Shown here: piece after piece, positions 15,772 through 24,440 of the stretch
Layout of the letters: each line of letters begins with the position of its first letter
Numbering within the stretch: position 1 is the stretch's first letter
DNA from: Candidatus Bathyarchaeota archaeon
GTDB lineage: Archaea > Thermoproteota > Bathyarchaeia > Bathyarchaeales > Bathycorpusculaceae
DNA: 41,998 nt
Direction: 5' to 3'
NCBI GenBank assembly: GCA_003133625.1
Contig: PKYH01000122.1
Location: 1-41,998 of the forward strand
Position numbers and translations under genes: made by a program
Notes under the pieces: model-generated
The model's input: only the letters and a program-made list of their open reading frames with translations
What the model was told of the DNA's origin: nothing
The model's database searches: none

Positions 15772-16330
15772 CGAAGTTTGTGCTCTTTTCGTTAATATCT
15801 TCGCCCGAGACAATTTTCATTGCCGCTTTTATCATTACAGCGCTGCCGTTTGGGAGTGGTGCCACCTCTTTTGCAATTACTTGGGTTGTGTTACCGTCAG
15901 GTTGAATACTTCCGATGCCGAATGCACCAACCGTCGTGTTTTGTGGAGGATTGAAAGCTTTAAGGTAGTTCTGCACTGAACTGGCAGCTTTTCCCATGTA
16001 GCATGGGCCTCCGACAACAATTAAATCGTAGCCTGATGTGGAATAGTTGGTGGCTGCTTGGCTCTTTATGCCTGCTAAGGTAACTTGGTACCCATTATCC
16101 TGTAAGCTACTAGCAACAGCGGTTGCAACGTTTTTTGCATTACCGCTCATGCCTGGGTCAAAAACGACGAGTGCGTTTCCAACCATTGCACCTTTAGCTG
16201 GCAATGTTTGAGAACTGTTGGCGTCGGAAGAGTAGCTTCCCACATCCAAGGCTGCTAAAGCAAAAACTATCACGAGTGCAATTATCAGTATGGCGATTAT
16301 TGCTCCTGCGATTTTAAAGATTTTTCTCAT
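15731..16330 (-). CDS. Membrane-anchored extracytoplasmic flavodoxin-like protein
   Basis: The 199-residue protein has an N-terminal hydrophobic anchor (IAGAIIAILIIALVIVFALA, about 7-26) after MRKIFK, a Ser/Asn-rich linker, then a flavodoxin fold: ALVVFDPGMSGNAKNVATAV (about 53-72) as the first strand, phosphate loop and helix, and YDLIVVGGPCYMGKAASSV (about 100-118) as the typical second nucleotide loop. The remainder matches the short-chain flavodoxin pattern. The anchor places the flavodoxin domain outside the membrane, which is unusual because most flavodoxins are soluble and cytoplasmic. It might pass electrons between membrane or surface partners, or have lost FMN. It is divergent from the rubredoxin-TPP enzyme gene. 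Confidence 0.72.
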   Translation of the reverse strand: MRKIFKIAGAIIAILIIALVIVFALAALDVGSYSSDANSSQTLPAKGAMVGNALVVFDPGMSGNAKNVATAVASSLQDNGYQVTLAGIKSQAATNYSTSGYDLIVVGGPCYMGKAASSVQNYLKAFNPPQNTTVGAFGIGSIQPDGNTTQVIAKEVAPLPNGSAVMIKAAMKIVSGEDINEKSTNFVKELLNVYSFPVP

Positions 16331-16476
16331 TTTTCTGACTCCCTATTTATTGAGCTTTGGTTCTTTTGTTGAATTTAAGATTATTTGTCTTAGCCTTTGC
16401 TCGTTTTTATTATCCAATAAACAGATAAGGCTGAAGGCGTTTTAGTTAATATTAGCAGTTTTTGAAGGTGCAGATT

Positions 16477-18237
16477 TTGGCAAGGTACAGGTGCGTAGTT
16501 TGCAATTACGTTTATGATGAAGCAAAAGAAGGAAAGAAGTTTAGTGATTTGCCTAAAGAATGGGTTTGTCCAGTTTGCGGAGCACCTAAAACAGCTTTTG
16601 TGTTGTTAACTGAGCAAGCAGAAGAGAAAAAGGTTGAACACACAGTTTCGGAAGTTCTAATAAACCAAATCGCTGAGTGGGGTGTCCAATACGTTTTCGG
16701 TATTCCCGGAACCTCAACCTTAGGCGTTGTGGATGCCATACGAAAAACCAATGGCAAAGTCAAGTACCTTCAGGTTCGGCATGAGCAGACTGCTGCGTTT
16801 ATGGCTTCAGCTTATGGGAAATTGACTGGACACGTTGCTGCTTGTTTAGGTGTTTCTGGTCCAGGAGCAACGAACTTGGCCACTGGCTTGTATGATGCGA
16901 AGTTAGATCATTCGCCAGTTTTAGCGTTGACTGGTTTGGTAGCTAGGCAACTGATTGGTCCAGGTTCAACTCAGGAGATTGATCAGTACTCTTTTTTTGA
17001 GCCAATTTGCGTTTTTAACAAGATTTTGATGTCTGAGGACCAGACTACTATGCTGGCTACGTTGGCAATTAAGCATGCACTTTTGGATCAGGGTGTTTCG
17101 CATATTGGGATTCCTAATGACGTGCAGAAGTTGCCTTATGAAGCGGAGATTTTGCCGTTTGAGGGCAGAATGCCTAATCTTGCGTATGGACAGGAAGAAT
17201 GGGTGGTTGAGAAGGCAGCGAAGGTTGTTGACCAAGCGGTTAGACCTGTGATTCTTGCTGGTTTCGGAGCGAGAGGGCAAGGCAATAAGCTGTTAAAGCT
17301 GGCGTCTAAAATTAGTGCGCCGATTATTGCAACTTTCAGGGCTAAGGGCGTTGTTGATGAGCATGAATCGTTGTATGTTGGTTGTCATGGTGGCATTGGT
17401 TCAACTGCTGCGGCAGAGCTTGTTAACAAATGCGATTTGCTTATAGCTATTGGTTCTTCGTTTTCTGATCTATCGCAGATTCCACAGAAAAAGACTGTAC
17501 AAATTGATATTAATCCGCTTATGATTGCACGAAGATACCCTGTTGAGGTAGGATTGGTTGGCAACAGTGCAGTGCTAATTCCAAAGTTGACAGAGAAAGT
17601 TCAGGAGAAACAGAACGCGGATTATTTGGCTGAGATTGTAAGGTTGAAGCAGGAATGGCTGAACCAACTGGAAAAAGAAGCTGACGCAAATATGAAGCCG
17701 ATTAGACCTCAATACATAATCAAAGTTTTGAACGATAAAATCGCTGATGACGCGGTGATTTCTTTGGATGTGGGTGAAAACTGCTGGTGGTTCGGCAGGA
17801 ACTTTATGATGCGCAAGTCGCAGAAGATGGTGATGAGCGGTACTTTGGCTACAATGGGGTTTGGTTTGCCAGGCGCCATGGCTGCAGCGTTGGCTTATCC
17901 GAATAGGCAGATTGTTTGTTTGACTGGTGATGGGGGCTTAACGATGGTTTTAGGCGACTTTTTAACCGCGTTGAAGTATAAGTTGCCGGTTAAAGTTTTT
18001 GTCATGAACAATAAGCGGTTGGGAATGATTATGCAGGAGCAAAAGGTTGAGGGTTATGAGGGTTGGCAAACTGATTTGTACGATTTTAGTTTTGCTGATT
18101 TTGCCGAGCATTCTGGCGGCTTAGGCATTAAGGTTACTGAGCCAAGCGAGCTTGAAGCAGCCATTGATAAAGCGCTTTCAACTACTAAGCCAACGATTGT
18201 TGATATCGATACTGACCCAAGAAGATTTCTAGTTTAG
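16477..18237 (+). CDS. Rubredoxin-TPP enzyme fusion (acetolactate synthase/pyruvate oxidase family)
   Basis: The 586-residue protein starts with a compact rubredoxin-like domain: YRCVVC (Cys6, Cys9) and [10 protein letters not shown] (Cys31, Cys34), with a spacer of 21 residues where classical rubredoxin has about 29. From residue about 55 on it is a three-domain TPP enzyme: PYR domain with [10 protein letters not shown] and the catalytic glutamate in [10 protein letters not shown], a central domain with [11 protein letters not shown], and the PP domain with [14 protein letters not shown] (GDG to NN motif, ending [10 protein letters not shown]). It probably decarboxylates a 2-oxoacid such as pyruvate; the rubredoxin domain would accept or relay the electrons. 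TTG 16477 is chosen because GAAGGTG lies 6 nt upstream and the rubredoxin start matches; TTG 16462 is also in frame. The next gene begins 10 nt after its stop. Confidence 0.88.
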   Translation: MARYRCVVCNYVYDEAKEGKKFSDLPKEWVCPVCGAPKTAFVLLTEQAEEKKVEHTVSEVLINQIAEWGVQYVFGIPGTSTLGVVDAIRKTNGKVKYLQVRHEQTAAFMASAYGKLTGHVAACLGVSGPGATNLATGLYDAKLDHSPVLALTGLVARQLIGPGSTQEIDQYSFFEPICVFNKILMSEDQTTMLATLAIKHALLDQGVSHIGIPNDVQKLPYEAEILPFEGRMPNLAYGQEEWVVEKAAKVVDQAVRPVILAGFGARGQGNKLLKLASKISAPIIATFRAKGVVDEHESLYVGCHGGIGSTAAAELVNKCDLLIAIGSSFSDLSQIPQKKTVQIDINPLMIARRYPVEVGLVGNSAVLIPKLTEKVQEKQNADYLAEIVRLKQEWLNQLEKEADANMKPIRPQYIIKVLNDKIADDAVISLDVGENCWWFGRNFMMRKSQKMVMSGTLATMGFGLPGAMAAALAYPNRQIVCLTGDGGLTMVLGDFLTALKYKLPVKVFVMNNKRLGMIMQEQKVEGYEGWQTDLYDFSFADFAEHSGGLGIKVTEPSELEAAIDKALSTTKPTIVDIDTDPRRFLV

Positions 18238-18247
18238 GTGAAATTTT

Positions 18248-18650
18248 ATGGCTACAAATCAAGGACCGATATTGTCGTATGTTCTGTCGCTGGTTGGAGG
18301 CTTAATTATACTAATAGCTAGCATAGTGAATTTGGTCTGGTTCGGTTCAGGCGCCTCAAACTTTGGTGGATTTGGCGGTTTCATGCGTGGAATGATGGAT
18401 GGTTACCACAATTTCATGGGCAGCTATGGCAGCTCATATGGTTTCTTTGCGGGAATTTCAATATTAAGCCTGATTTGCGGCATAATCGTGATTGTTGGCG
18501 CTGTTATGCTGAGAGCACATGATTTGGGCTACCCTCATCATTGTGTTTTCAGCCGTTAGCTTTGTAGGCATGGGCGGTTACTTCATTGGAGCAATACTTG
18601 GCATCCTCGGCGGAGCTTTCGATTTAAGCATCAGACCAATAAATCCATAG
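18248..18650 (+). pseudogene. Small polytopic membrane protein, frameshifted
   Basis: The first frame (18248-18559) encodes 103 residues with two membrane segments flanking a Gly/Phe/Met-rich loop, then ends abruptly in a polar tail. From 18525 the +1 frame continues with a hydrophobic C-terminus (TLIIVFSAVSFVGMGGYFIG and GAILGILGGAF) up to a TAG at 18648. Joining GAT (18521) to TGG (18525) by skipping one T in GATTTGG gives a continuous protein of about 133 residues with four membrane segments, a layout typical of small archaeal DUF membrane proteins. The cause is one extra base, either a true mutation, an assembly error or programmed slippage. The start ATG has GGTGA 6 nt upstream and follows the rubredoxin-TPP gene closely, so the two are probably co-transcribed. 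Confidence 0.7.
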
Positions 18651-18758
18651 CCGAGTCATAGGCGTACGCACGGCTTGCTAAACAAATTTTTTGGAGCTAT
18701 CAGCGTCTAGTTTGGGTTGCTTTTCATAAACAGGGATTAGTTTGAGCTCTTCTTATCC

Positions 18759-18809
18759 GTCACGCAAGTACATGGTTACTAGTCACGCATGTTCATAGTT
18801 ATAGGTCAC
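18759..18809. repeat. Tandem 23-bp repeat (2.2 copies)
   Basis: Two adjacent 23-bp units (18759-18781 and 18782-18804) both begin GTCACGCA and agree at 17 of 23 positions; a third copy starts GTCAC at 18805. They lie inside a 241-nt non-coding gap (18651-18891) that is also bracketed by the inverted pair AGTTTGGG (18709-18716) and CCCAAACT (18825-18832). Nothing else is recognisable in the gap. Confidence 0.5.
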
Positions 18810-18891
18810 TGCAGCGCCAAATAGCCCAAACTGGCTCAGTTCCCTTTAGATACTTTGGGCTTGATTAGCCGATAATAAGATCGAGCGATTT

Positions 18892-18970
18892 TGGTAGCGG
18901 GGACTAGATTTGAACTAGTGATCTCTGGGTTATGAGCCCAGCGGGTTAATCCTGGCTACCCCACCCCGCT
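18892..18970 (-). tRNA. Initiator tRNA-Met (CAT), CCA encoded
   Basis: The minus strand folds into a complete cloverleaf: acceptor AGCGGGG/CCCCGCT, D-arm GGGTAGCCAGGATTAACCC, anticodon arm CTGGG-CTCATAA-CCCAG, variable AGATC, and T-arm ACTAG-TTCAAAT-CTAGT, then discriminator A and an encoded CCA (18892-18894). The anticodon is CAT. The A1-U72 pair and the three G-C pairs of the anticodon stem (GGG/CCC) are the hallmarks of archaeal initiator tRNA, so this is the start tRNA and not elongator tRNA-Met. It has no intron. Confidence 0.95.
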
Positions 18971-19100
18971 GAATTTTTCCTATAATTGTTCTTTGATGTA
19001 AGCTATTACTTTATTTGTCAAATATTAATAGTTTCTTTTTCAATGTCGGCAAAAGCATTTTAGAGGCGACTAATATTTCTATGGCAAGGATAGTTTGCTG

Positions 19101-19769
19101 ATGGATAAGCCGTATTTGCGTAAGCTTTCAACTCCGACTCTTGAAAATCCGGTTTTTGTTCAAGGTCTTCCTGGCTTTGGGAATGTTGGCAGGATTGCGG
19201 CTCATCTTCTCATAAAGTTCTGTGATGCTAAGCCTTTTGCAGAGTTGTATTCTCCTTCTTTTCCGGATTACGTTTCCATAAATGCTAAGGGTATATGTCA
19301 CTTGCCCAGATACGAGTTTTATTATGCTTCCATGGAGAAAAACAACCTTGTCATAATGACGGGTGAAATTCAGCCTTCATTTGAGGATGTAGTTGCTCAT
19401 TATCAGGTTTGTGAAGAAGTGATTGATTTTGTTGAAACGTTAGGTTGCCATTTCATTATAACCATGGGCGGCGTACCAATAACTGAGGACAAAGCTCAGG
19501 TTTACATTGCCGCTACATCGCCGGAGTTGGCGACTGAGTTTATGGAAAAAGGCGCAGTTATTTACAGCAAAGGTAGAATCGTCGGTGGAACAGGGCTTAC
19601 CCTGGCGTTGGCGAAGGAAAGAAAAATGGAAGGGGTTAGTTTGCTGGGAACCACCACGGGGTTCAGAGCAGACCGCGAAGCTGGATTTCTTGTTTTTAAG
19701 TTTTTAATGAAGACTTTAGGAAAAGAGATAAAAGAAGGTTTAGGAGAAAACAATGCACCAGAAGAGTAG
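19101..19769 (+). CDS. PAC2-family proteasome assembly chaperone-like protein
   Basis: The 222-residue protein belongs to the PAC2/ATP-grasp-like family (archaeal PbaB type). Visible family features are VQGLPGFGNVGRIAAHLLI near the N-terminus, LVIMTGEIQPS (about 85-95), IITMGGVPI (about 122-130) and a glycine-rich GRIVGGTGLTLALAKE region (about 160-175) followed by LLGTTTGFRADREAG. Archaeal relatives help assemble proteasome alpha rings or act as general ATP-independent chaperones; no proteasome gene is adjacent. ATG 19101 is preferred with AAGGA about 10 nt upstream; TTG 19095 is in frame. It is divergent from the initiator tRNA and runs into the next small membrane gene. Confidence 0.85.
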   Translation: MDKPYLRKLSTPTLENPVFVQGLPGFGNVGRIAAHLLIKFCDAKPFAELYSPSFPDYVSINAKGICHLPRYEFYYASMEKNNLVIMTGEIQPSFEDVVAHYQVCEEVIDFVETLGCHFIITMGGVPITEDKAQVYIAATSPELATEFMEKGAVIYSKGRIVGGTGLTLALAKERKMEGVSLLGTTTGFRADREAGFLVFKFLMKTLGKEIKEGLGENNAPEE

Positions 19770-19784
19770 TTAGGTGTGGTCGCA

Positions 19785-20018
19785 ATGACTGAAAATGAAG
19801 AAACCGTAAATGTTGGCGGTATATATTCGAAATTCGGGAGAATTTCACTGGTAGTTATATCAGTACTTTTAATCTTTGCAGGTCCATCTTATGTTCCATA
19901 CGTAATGACGGAGCTTAAAATAAATTTCTTTGCCTCAATAGGCGCTGGTTTCATCCTATTTATAATAGGCATACTATTCATGTTATTCCTTGTCAGAAAG
20001 AAGATAATAACAACGTAA
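19785..20018 (+). CDS. Small two-pass membrane protein
   Basis: The 77-residue product has a polar N-terminus (MTENEETVNVGGIYSKFGR), a hydrophobic segment at about 20-38, a short loop and a second segment at about 48-70 ending in the basic tail VRKKIITT. It resembles small archaeal membrane proteins of unknown function. ATG 19785 is chosen because AGGTG sits 8 nt upstream; GTG 19776 is in frame but overlaps that site. It lies 15 nt after the PAC2 gene and is probably co-transcribed with it. Confidence 0.65.
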   Translation: MTENEETVNVGGIYSKFGRISLVVISVLLIFAGPSYVPYVMTELKINFFASIGAGFILFIIGILFMLFLVRKKIITT

Positions 20019-20170
20019 GTTTGCCTCAGATACCCCAGGGTGCATCATCAATCAGCATTTTGGATTCTTCATCGGCGACTTCTAGAGATGTAACCTGTTT
20101 TATTAACTATTCTTTGAACTTTCGAAAAGAAACCTGACTGTAAATATACTTCCTGAATACACAAGGCATA

Positions 20171-20179
20171 TTAAATATT
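20171..20179 (+). promoter_or_regulatory. TATA box, leaderless promoter
   Basis: TTAAATATT lies 18 nt before the ATG at 20198, so its centre is about 23 nt upstream, the distance expected when transcription starts at or just before the start codon. No Shine-Dalgarno is present. The same TTAAATATT sequence recurs before the his operon at 20808. Confidence 0.55.
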
Positions 20180-20197
20180 AACGTAGCAATAGCTTCT

Positions 20198-20785
20198 ATG
20201 CAGGATGCCAACCGAAGAAGCCCTGACGTGCCAAAAGAAAAAAATGAAGAAGCAAAAAGAACAACAATTATTCTTGAAAAAAGCGAACGAGAATTCATTG
20301 AATCATTAATCAAAGAAGGGAAAGAGCCTGGAATCAAACCGCTAATCTCCAAAATGCTTGACATTTACAGAAGCATGATGATTTATGACTGGCGTTTCCC
20401 CGGCGAATACTACTGTGGAATAAGTCGCATAGCTCTTGTTAACGTTGAATTATTTAACATACTAACTCAACAGATTCCTAAGGAAAGATGGCATGAGATT
20501 GGTGAAAAAATGGGTGATGCCCTAAAAGTTTCTATTCAATCAACGATAGGAATCGAAGCAAGTGAACAGGAAAATTGGGAAAAGGTATTCAAACGGTTGA
20601 AAGTGCAAGGATTCGGAGATTTCTATTTGAAAGACAAGTTTTTGCTTTTAAAAACTCCGTTTATTAATGATTGCGAAATTTGGAAGGGCATGATGGAAGG
20701 ATTGTTAAGTGTAGAGTTAGAAACCATAAATTCGGTGCCGCCGCTGGTGTTTGAAATTAAAAAGCGGAAGCCACCTTCAGTTTAG
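20198..20785 (+). CDS. Uncharacterised protein, possible RHH-type regulator
   Basis: The 195-residue protein has a charged N-terminus, then a segment (AKRTTIILEKSEREFIESLI, about residues 19-38, followed by a helix to about 60) whose strand-helix-helix pattern resembles a ribbon-helix-helix DNA-binding domain. The remainder is a mixed alpha/beta domain with LKVSIQSTIGIEAS and FGDFYLKDKFLLLKTPFI, which I do not recognise. A leaderless promoter precedes it. Its position directly before the his leader, which carries tandem repeats and a hairpin, makes a role in his control possible, but this is inference from position only. Confidence 0.5.
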   Translation: MQDANRRSPDVPKEKNEEAKRTTIILEKSEREFIESLIKEGKEPGIKPLISKMLDIYRSMMIYDWRFPGEYYCGISRIALVNVELFNILTQQIPKERWHEIGEKMGDALKVSIQSTIGIEASEQENWEKVFKRLKVQGFGDFYLKDKFLLLKTPFINDCEIWKGMMEGLLSVELETINSVPPLVFEIKKRKPPSV

Positions 20786-20807
20786 TGCCTTTTTCAGAAT
20801 TCGACAG

Positions 20808-20914
20808 TTAAATATTAGGAAACATGTTTATTAGGAAGACAGGCAATCAGGTGTCTTCCAGTGGTAAATGATGAGGGATTGCGTTCATACAAGGCGATTG
20901 CGTTCATTACAAGT
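20808..20914 (+). promoter_or_regulatory. his operon leader: TATA box, hairpin and 19-bp tandem repeat
   Basis: TTAAATATT (20808-20816) fits an archaeal TATA box and would start transcription near 20840. A perfect 8-bp hairpin follows, GGAAGACA (20834-20841) with TGTCTTCC (20852-20859) around a 10-nt loop. Next come two tandem copies of a 19-bp unit beginning GATTGCGTTCAT (20877-20895 and 20896-20914). hisG begins at 21043, so the leader would be about 200 nt. A second weak TATA-like sequence lies nearer the gene (about 20988). Whether hairpin and repeats act as an operator, a terminator of the upstream gene or an RNA switch cannot be told. Confidence 0.45.
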
Positions 20915-21042
20915 AAAAGCAATCCAAAACGCTCAAGTCTAAAAACCAAAACCTACTTGATATTAGGCGCACTCCTTCAAAAAATCGTTTTATCAAAACA
21001 AAAAACCCTTAGATGTATCTCTAAAAATTTAGGTGAAAAATT

Positions 21043-22044
21043 ATGGACAAAGTAAAATTTGCAATACCAGCAGGCTCCCTATCAAAAGCAACCTTTGAAA
21101 TATTCCAGCGTTCAGGCTACAAAGTCTCAGGTCAAGAACGCACCTACCGACCAACCATAAACGACCCTAAAATTGAATTAAAAATCCTCAGACCCCAAGA
21201 AATCCCGTTCTTTGTCAGCGAAGGCTTGCAAGACTTGGGCATTACCGGGCAAGATTGGATTCGCGAAACCCACGCTGACGTAGAAGTACTGCAGAACCTT
21301 GAATACGGAAAAATCCGCTTAGTCGTGGCTGTACCGAAAAGCATGAGTGAAATCGGCGCTATGTCTGACATAATGGAGGACGTTTGGAGCAGAGGCAAAA
21401 ACTTCCGTGTATCAACCGAGTACCTTAACATTGCTTCTGAGTACATAAAGAGCAATCCATCATATAAGAAACGTTTCGGAGATTCAGACCCTATGATCGT
21501 GACGCCTTGGTGGAAAAAAGGCGACAACCCGAGAGCAAAAATCTTCCTTTCGTTTGGAGCAACCGAGGCTAAACCGCCAGAAAATTCTGACTGCATAATT
21601 GACGTGACAGAAACAGGCTCAACTCTTGAAGCAAATAACCTGAAAATACTTGAAACCGTGATGCAATCATCAGCAGTGCTAATCGCAAACAAGAAAGCAT
21701 TAGAAGACACAGAAAAGAAAGAAAAAATCTACGACATACTCAGTTTGCTTAAAGGTGTGGTTGATGGTTCCAAGAGAATCCACATTTTTGTCAATGTGCG
21801 GAAAGCTAACTTACAGGAGTTGCTCACAAGCCTGCCTGCGTTAAAGAACCCGACAATATCGCCACTGGCTGATGAAGAATGGTGCTCAGTCAACACCGTC
21901 ATCGAAAAAGACTGCTTAATCGAGCTCTTGCCAAAAATCCGTAAACTTGCTCAAGGCCTAGTGGTGTATGAGCCACGGCAGGTGCTGGCTTTAGATGAGA
22001 TTAGTAATAGAGAGGAGAAACCGTGCAAAAGCAAGCCCAAGTGA
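21043..22044 (+). CDS. hisG: ATP phosphoribosyltransferase, long form
   Basis: This enzyme catalyses the first step of histidine synthesis, joining ATP and PRPP to N1-phosphoribosyl-ATP. The 333-residue protein is the long form: catalytic domains with FAIPAGSLSKATFEIF at the N-terminus, DLGITGQDWIRE (about 66-77), and the PRPP-binding CIIDVTETGSTLEANNLKI (about 186-204), followed by a C-terminal regulatory domain (about 250-320) that normally binds histidine for feedback inhibition. It needs no HisZ. The ATG has TAGGTGA about 7 nt upstream. The gene ends 22 nt inside hisD, and it heads the tightly packed operon. Confidence 0.95.
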   Translation: MDKVKFAIPAGSLSKATFEIFQRSGYKVSGQERTYRPTINDPKIELKILRPQEIPFFVSEGLQDLGITGQDWIRETHADVEVLQNLEYGKIRLVVAVPKSMSEIGAMSDIMEDVWSRGKNFRVSTEYLNIASEYIKSNPSYKKRFGDSDPMIVTPWWKKGDNPRAKIFLSFGATEAKPPENSDCIIDVTETGSTLEANNLKILETVMQSSAVLIANKKALEDTEKKEKIYDILSLLKGVVDGSKRIHIFVNVRKANLQELLTSLPALKNPTISPLADEEWCSVNTVIEKDCLIELLPKIRKLAQGLVVYEPRQVLALDEISNREEKPCKSKPK

Positions 22045-23324
22045 AAATCTGGAAGGCAGAAGCGCTACCGCCTGATTGGTTTAAACGGCAAAAAGCAGAC
22101 AAGAAAGCCACTCAGAAGCTCGAAAGCGACGTTAAAGCCATAATAAGCCAAGTAAAAGAAAACGGCGACAAAGCACTAATAGAATTTGCCGAAAAATTTG
22201 ACAAAGCAAAGTTAACCACAAAAACCCTCAAAGTCAAAGCAGAAGAAATCCAAGAAGCATATAAGAAAACGAGCCAAAAACAAGTTGCCGCTCTAAAATT
22301 CATGCAAGAAAAAGTAAGCGCCTTCCAGAAGCAACAGCTCAATCAAACTGAAACTAAAACTACTAACGATGGCATAACTGTTCAAACGGTTCTGCGCCCA
22401 ATCGAAAGTGTCGGTTGTTATGTTCCAGGGGGACAGGCTGCTTACCCAAGCACTCTAATAATGACGGCAGTGCCCGCCAAAGTTGCTGGCGTCTCAAGAA
22501 TTGTTGTGTGTTCGCCGCCAGACGCTGAGGGCAAAGTTAACCCGCTGGTTCTTGTTGCCGCTGACATCTGCGGGGTAGACGAGGTTTACAAGGTTGGAGG
22601 AGCCCAAGCCATTGCCGCGTTAGCTTACGGAACCGAAACCATAAAGCCCGTGCGAAAAATTGTGGGTCCAGGAAGCAAATACGTGACTGCGGCGAAAGTT
22701 CTCGTTTCGAAGGATGTGGCAATCGACATGCCAGCTGGCCCAAGCGAAGTCCTCGTGTTGGCAGATGAAACTGCTGATGCGCGGCTTATTGCTTATGACA
22801 TGATTTCTCAAGCGGAGCATGGAGGAGACAGCGTTGCAGGACTCATAACCACATCCAACAAAATCGCTATGCAAGTTCAGGATAACCTCTCACGGCTGGC
22901 CGCTTTGGCAGAAAGAGGCGAAAAAATCTCAGAGGCATTAGGGAAATTTGGATTCATAATAGTCTGCGAAAGCATGGAAGAGGCGGCGGGTTTAGTGAAC
23001 AGGTTTGCTCCAGAGCACTTGGAAGTCATGACTGCTAAGCCCAAGGAGATTGCGGAGAAACTTACAGCCGGATTAATCCTAATAGGCGCTTACAGTCCTG
23101 TTGCCTTAAGTGATTATGGCAGTGGAACCAACCATGTACTGCCTACTGGCGGTTTTGCACAGGCTTTCTCAGGCTTATCAGCGTTGGACTTTACAAGGCG
23201 AGTAAGCACAGTTGAAAGCTCAAAAGCGGGCTTAGCGGCTGTGAAAGACAACATCAAGGTTATGGCGGAAGCGGAAAACCTTCCAAATCACTACAAAGCG
23301 ATACAGGCAAGGTTTGAAAAATGA
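22023..23324 (+). CDS. hisD: Histidinol dehydrogenase
   Basis: This zinc enzyme oxidises L-histidinol to L-histidine with two NAD+. The 433-residue length is standard. Visible motifs are [20 protein letters not shown] (about 126-145), [15 protein letters not shown] (about 188), [12 protein letters not shown] (about 210), [15 protein letters not shown] (about 236), the metal- and base-containing SQAEHGGDS (about 260), RFAPEHLEV (about 326) and [14 protein letters not shown] (about 366). The GTG start has GAGGAGA about 6 nt upstream and overlaps the end of hisG by 22 nt. Its stop overlaps the hisC start (ATGA). Confidence 0.96.
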   Translation: MQKQAQVKIWKAEALPPDWFKRQKADKKATQKLESDVKAIISQVKENGDKALIEFAEKFDKAKLTTKTLKVKAEEIQEAYKKTSQKQVAALKFMQEKVSAFQKQQLNQTETKTTNDGITVQTVLRPIESVGCYVPGGQAAYPSTLIMTAVPAKVAGVSRIVVCSPPDAEGKVNPLVLVAADICGVDEVYKVGGAQAIAALAYGTETIKPVRKIVGPGSKYVTAAKVLVSKDVAIDMPAGPSEVLVLADETADARLIAYDMISQAEHGGDSVAGLITTSNKIAMQVQDNLSRLAALAERGEKISEALGKFGFIIVCESMEEAAGLVNRFAPEHLEVMTAKPKEIAEKLTAGLILIGAYSPVALSDYGSGTNHVLPTGGFAQAFSGLSALDFTRRVSTVESSKAGLAAVKDNIKVMAEAENLPNHYKAIQARFEK

Positions 23325-24439
23325 GCGCATCCTACAGGAAATGGCTAAAAGAAAAACTCTTGAAACTTCAAGCAATAGACTGCTACTCTGCTGGAGCTTC
23401 ACCCGAAACCATAGCGAAGCAAATAGGCATCCCTGCAAAACAAATAATCAAGCTAAATTTCAACGAGAACCTGTTCATTCCAAGAACGAAACAAGCTAAA
23501 CTTGTTAAAGAGTTGGCTGATGAGATTGATTTGCGAATGTATCCTGAGGATGAAGAGGCCAAGTTGCGGGAAAAGCTTACTACGTACATTGGGGCTCCAA
23601 AAGACCGCCTCGTGGTTGGCAACGCAAGCGATGAATTAATCGACCGAATCGTTAGGCTCTTTGTTGAGAAAGGTGAAAATGCGGTTTCGTTTGCGCCAAC
23701 GTTCACTATTCCAAGACTTTGCGTTAAACGGCAAGAAGGCGAATACATTGCGGTGCCGCTTCTAAGCAACTTGCAGCTTGATGTTAAAGGGATGCTGTCC
23801 AAGTTTTCGGATAAAACCAGGCTACTGTACCTTTGTTCGCCCAATAATCCGACTTCAACTCAGTTTAAAATGGAAGATGTTGAAACCTTAGCCAAAGCGT
23901 TCCCGGGGGTTGTCATCTTGGACGAGGCGTACGGTGAATTCTCTGACTACTCACTGGTGCCACGAATAGGTGAGTTTGAGAATATGATTATTCTCAGAAC
24001 GTTCTCCAAAGCCTTCGGTTTAGCTGCGCTGAGGCTTGGTTACGCCGTGGCAAATCCGCAGTTAGCGAAGATTTTGACGGAAAAAACTCCGTTGCCCTAT
24101 CCTGTGAGTGGTTTCACTTTGAGGATGGGTTGCAAGATGCTGGATAATGTTGACTTGATGAAGGAATCCGTGAGGGAACTGAAACGCGAACGGGGAAAAC
24201 TGATAAAGGCACTAAACGAAATAGATGGCGTGCAAGCATTCGATTCACAAGCAAACTTCCTGCTAGTCAACACGCAAAAACCCTGCGACGAAGTTAACGA
24301 GAAGCTACTAAAACGGGGTATAATGCTCAAGAAATGGGGCAAAATCCTCCAATACGAAAACTGCTTCCGAGTAACAGTTGGCTTGCCAGAAATGAACGCT
24401 AAACTAATTGAAGCATTAAAGCAAATTCAAGGTGAATAA
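23321..24439 (+). CDS. hisC: Histidinol-phosphate aminotransferase
   Basis: A PLP enzyme that transfers an amino group from glutamate to imidazole acetol phosphate. The 372-residue protein is a class I/II aminotransferase with LNFNENLF near the N-terminus, SPNNPTS (about 168-174), VILDEAYGEFS (about 197-207) and the PLP lysine in RTFSKAFGLAALRLGY (about 227-242). The C-terminus FRVTVGLPEMN supplies the substrate carboxylate-binding arginine. A short N-terminal extension of about 30 residues (EKLLKLQAIDCYSAGASPET) precedes the usual start. Start ATG overlaps the hisD stop by 4 nt. Confidence 0.94.
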   Translation: MSASYRKWLKEKLLKLQAIDCYSAGASPETIAKQIGIPAKQIIKLNFNENLFIPRTKQAKLVKELADEIDLRMYPEDEEAKLREKLTTYIGAPKDRLVVGNASDELIDRIVRLFVEKGENAVSFAPTFTIPRLCVKRQEGEYIAVPLLSNLQLDVKGMLSKFSDKTRLLYLCSPNNPTSTQFKMEDVETLAKAFPGVVILDEAYGEFSDYSLVPRIGEFENMIILRTFSKAFGLAALRLGYAVANPQLAKILTEKTPLPYPVSGFTLRMGCKMLDNVDLMKESVRELKRERGKLIKALNEIDGVQAFDSQANFLLVNTQKPCDEVNEKLLKRGIMLKKWGKILQYENCFRVTVGLPEMNAKLIEALKQIQGE

Positions 24440-24440
24440 A

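Noticed and set aside
20866-20872. ATGATGA resembling a C box of a C/D guide RNA
   Set aside because: No D box (CTGA) follows at a suitable distance; the sequence is part of the his leader repeat region.
20861-21055. A 64-codon frame starting GTG just before hisG, as a possible leader peptide
   Set aside because: It contains no histidine codon and so does not look like a his attenuator peptide; archaeal attenuation is also not established. Lys/Ser-rich composition resembles AT-rich non-coding sequence.
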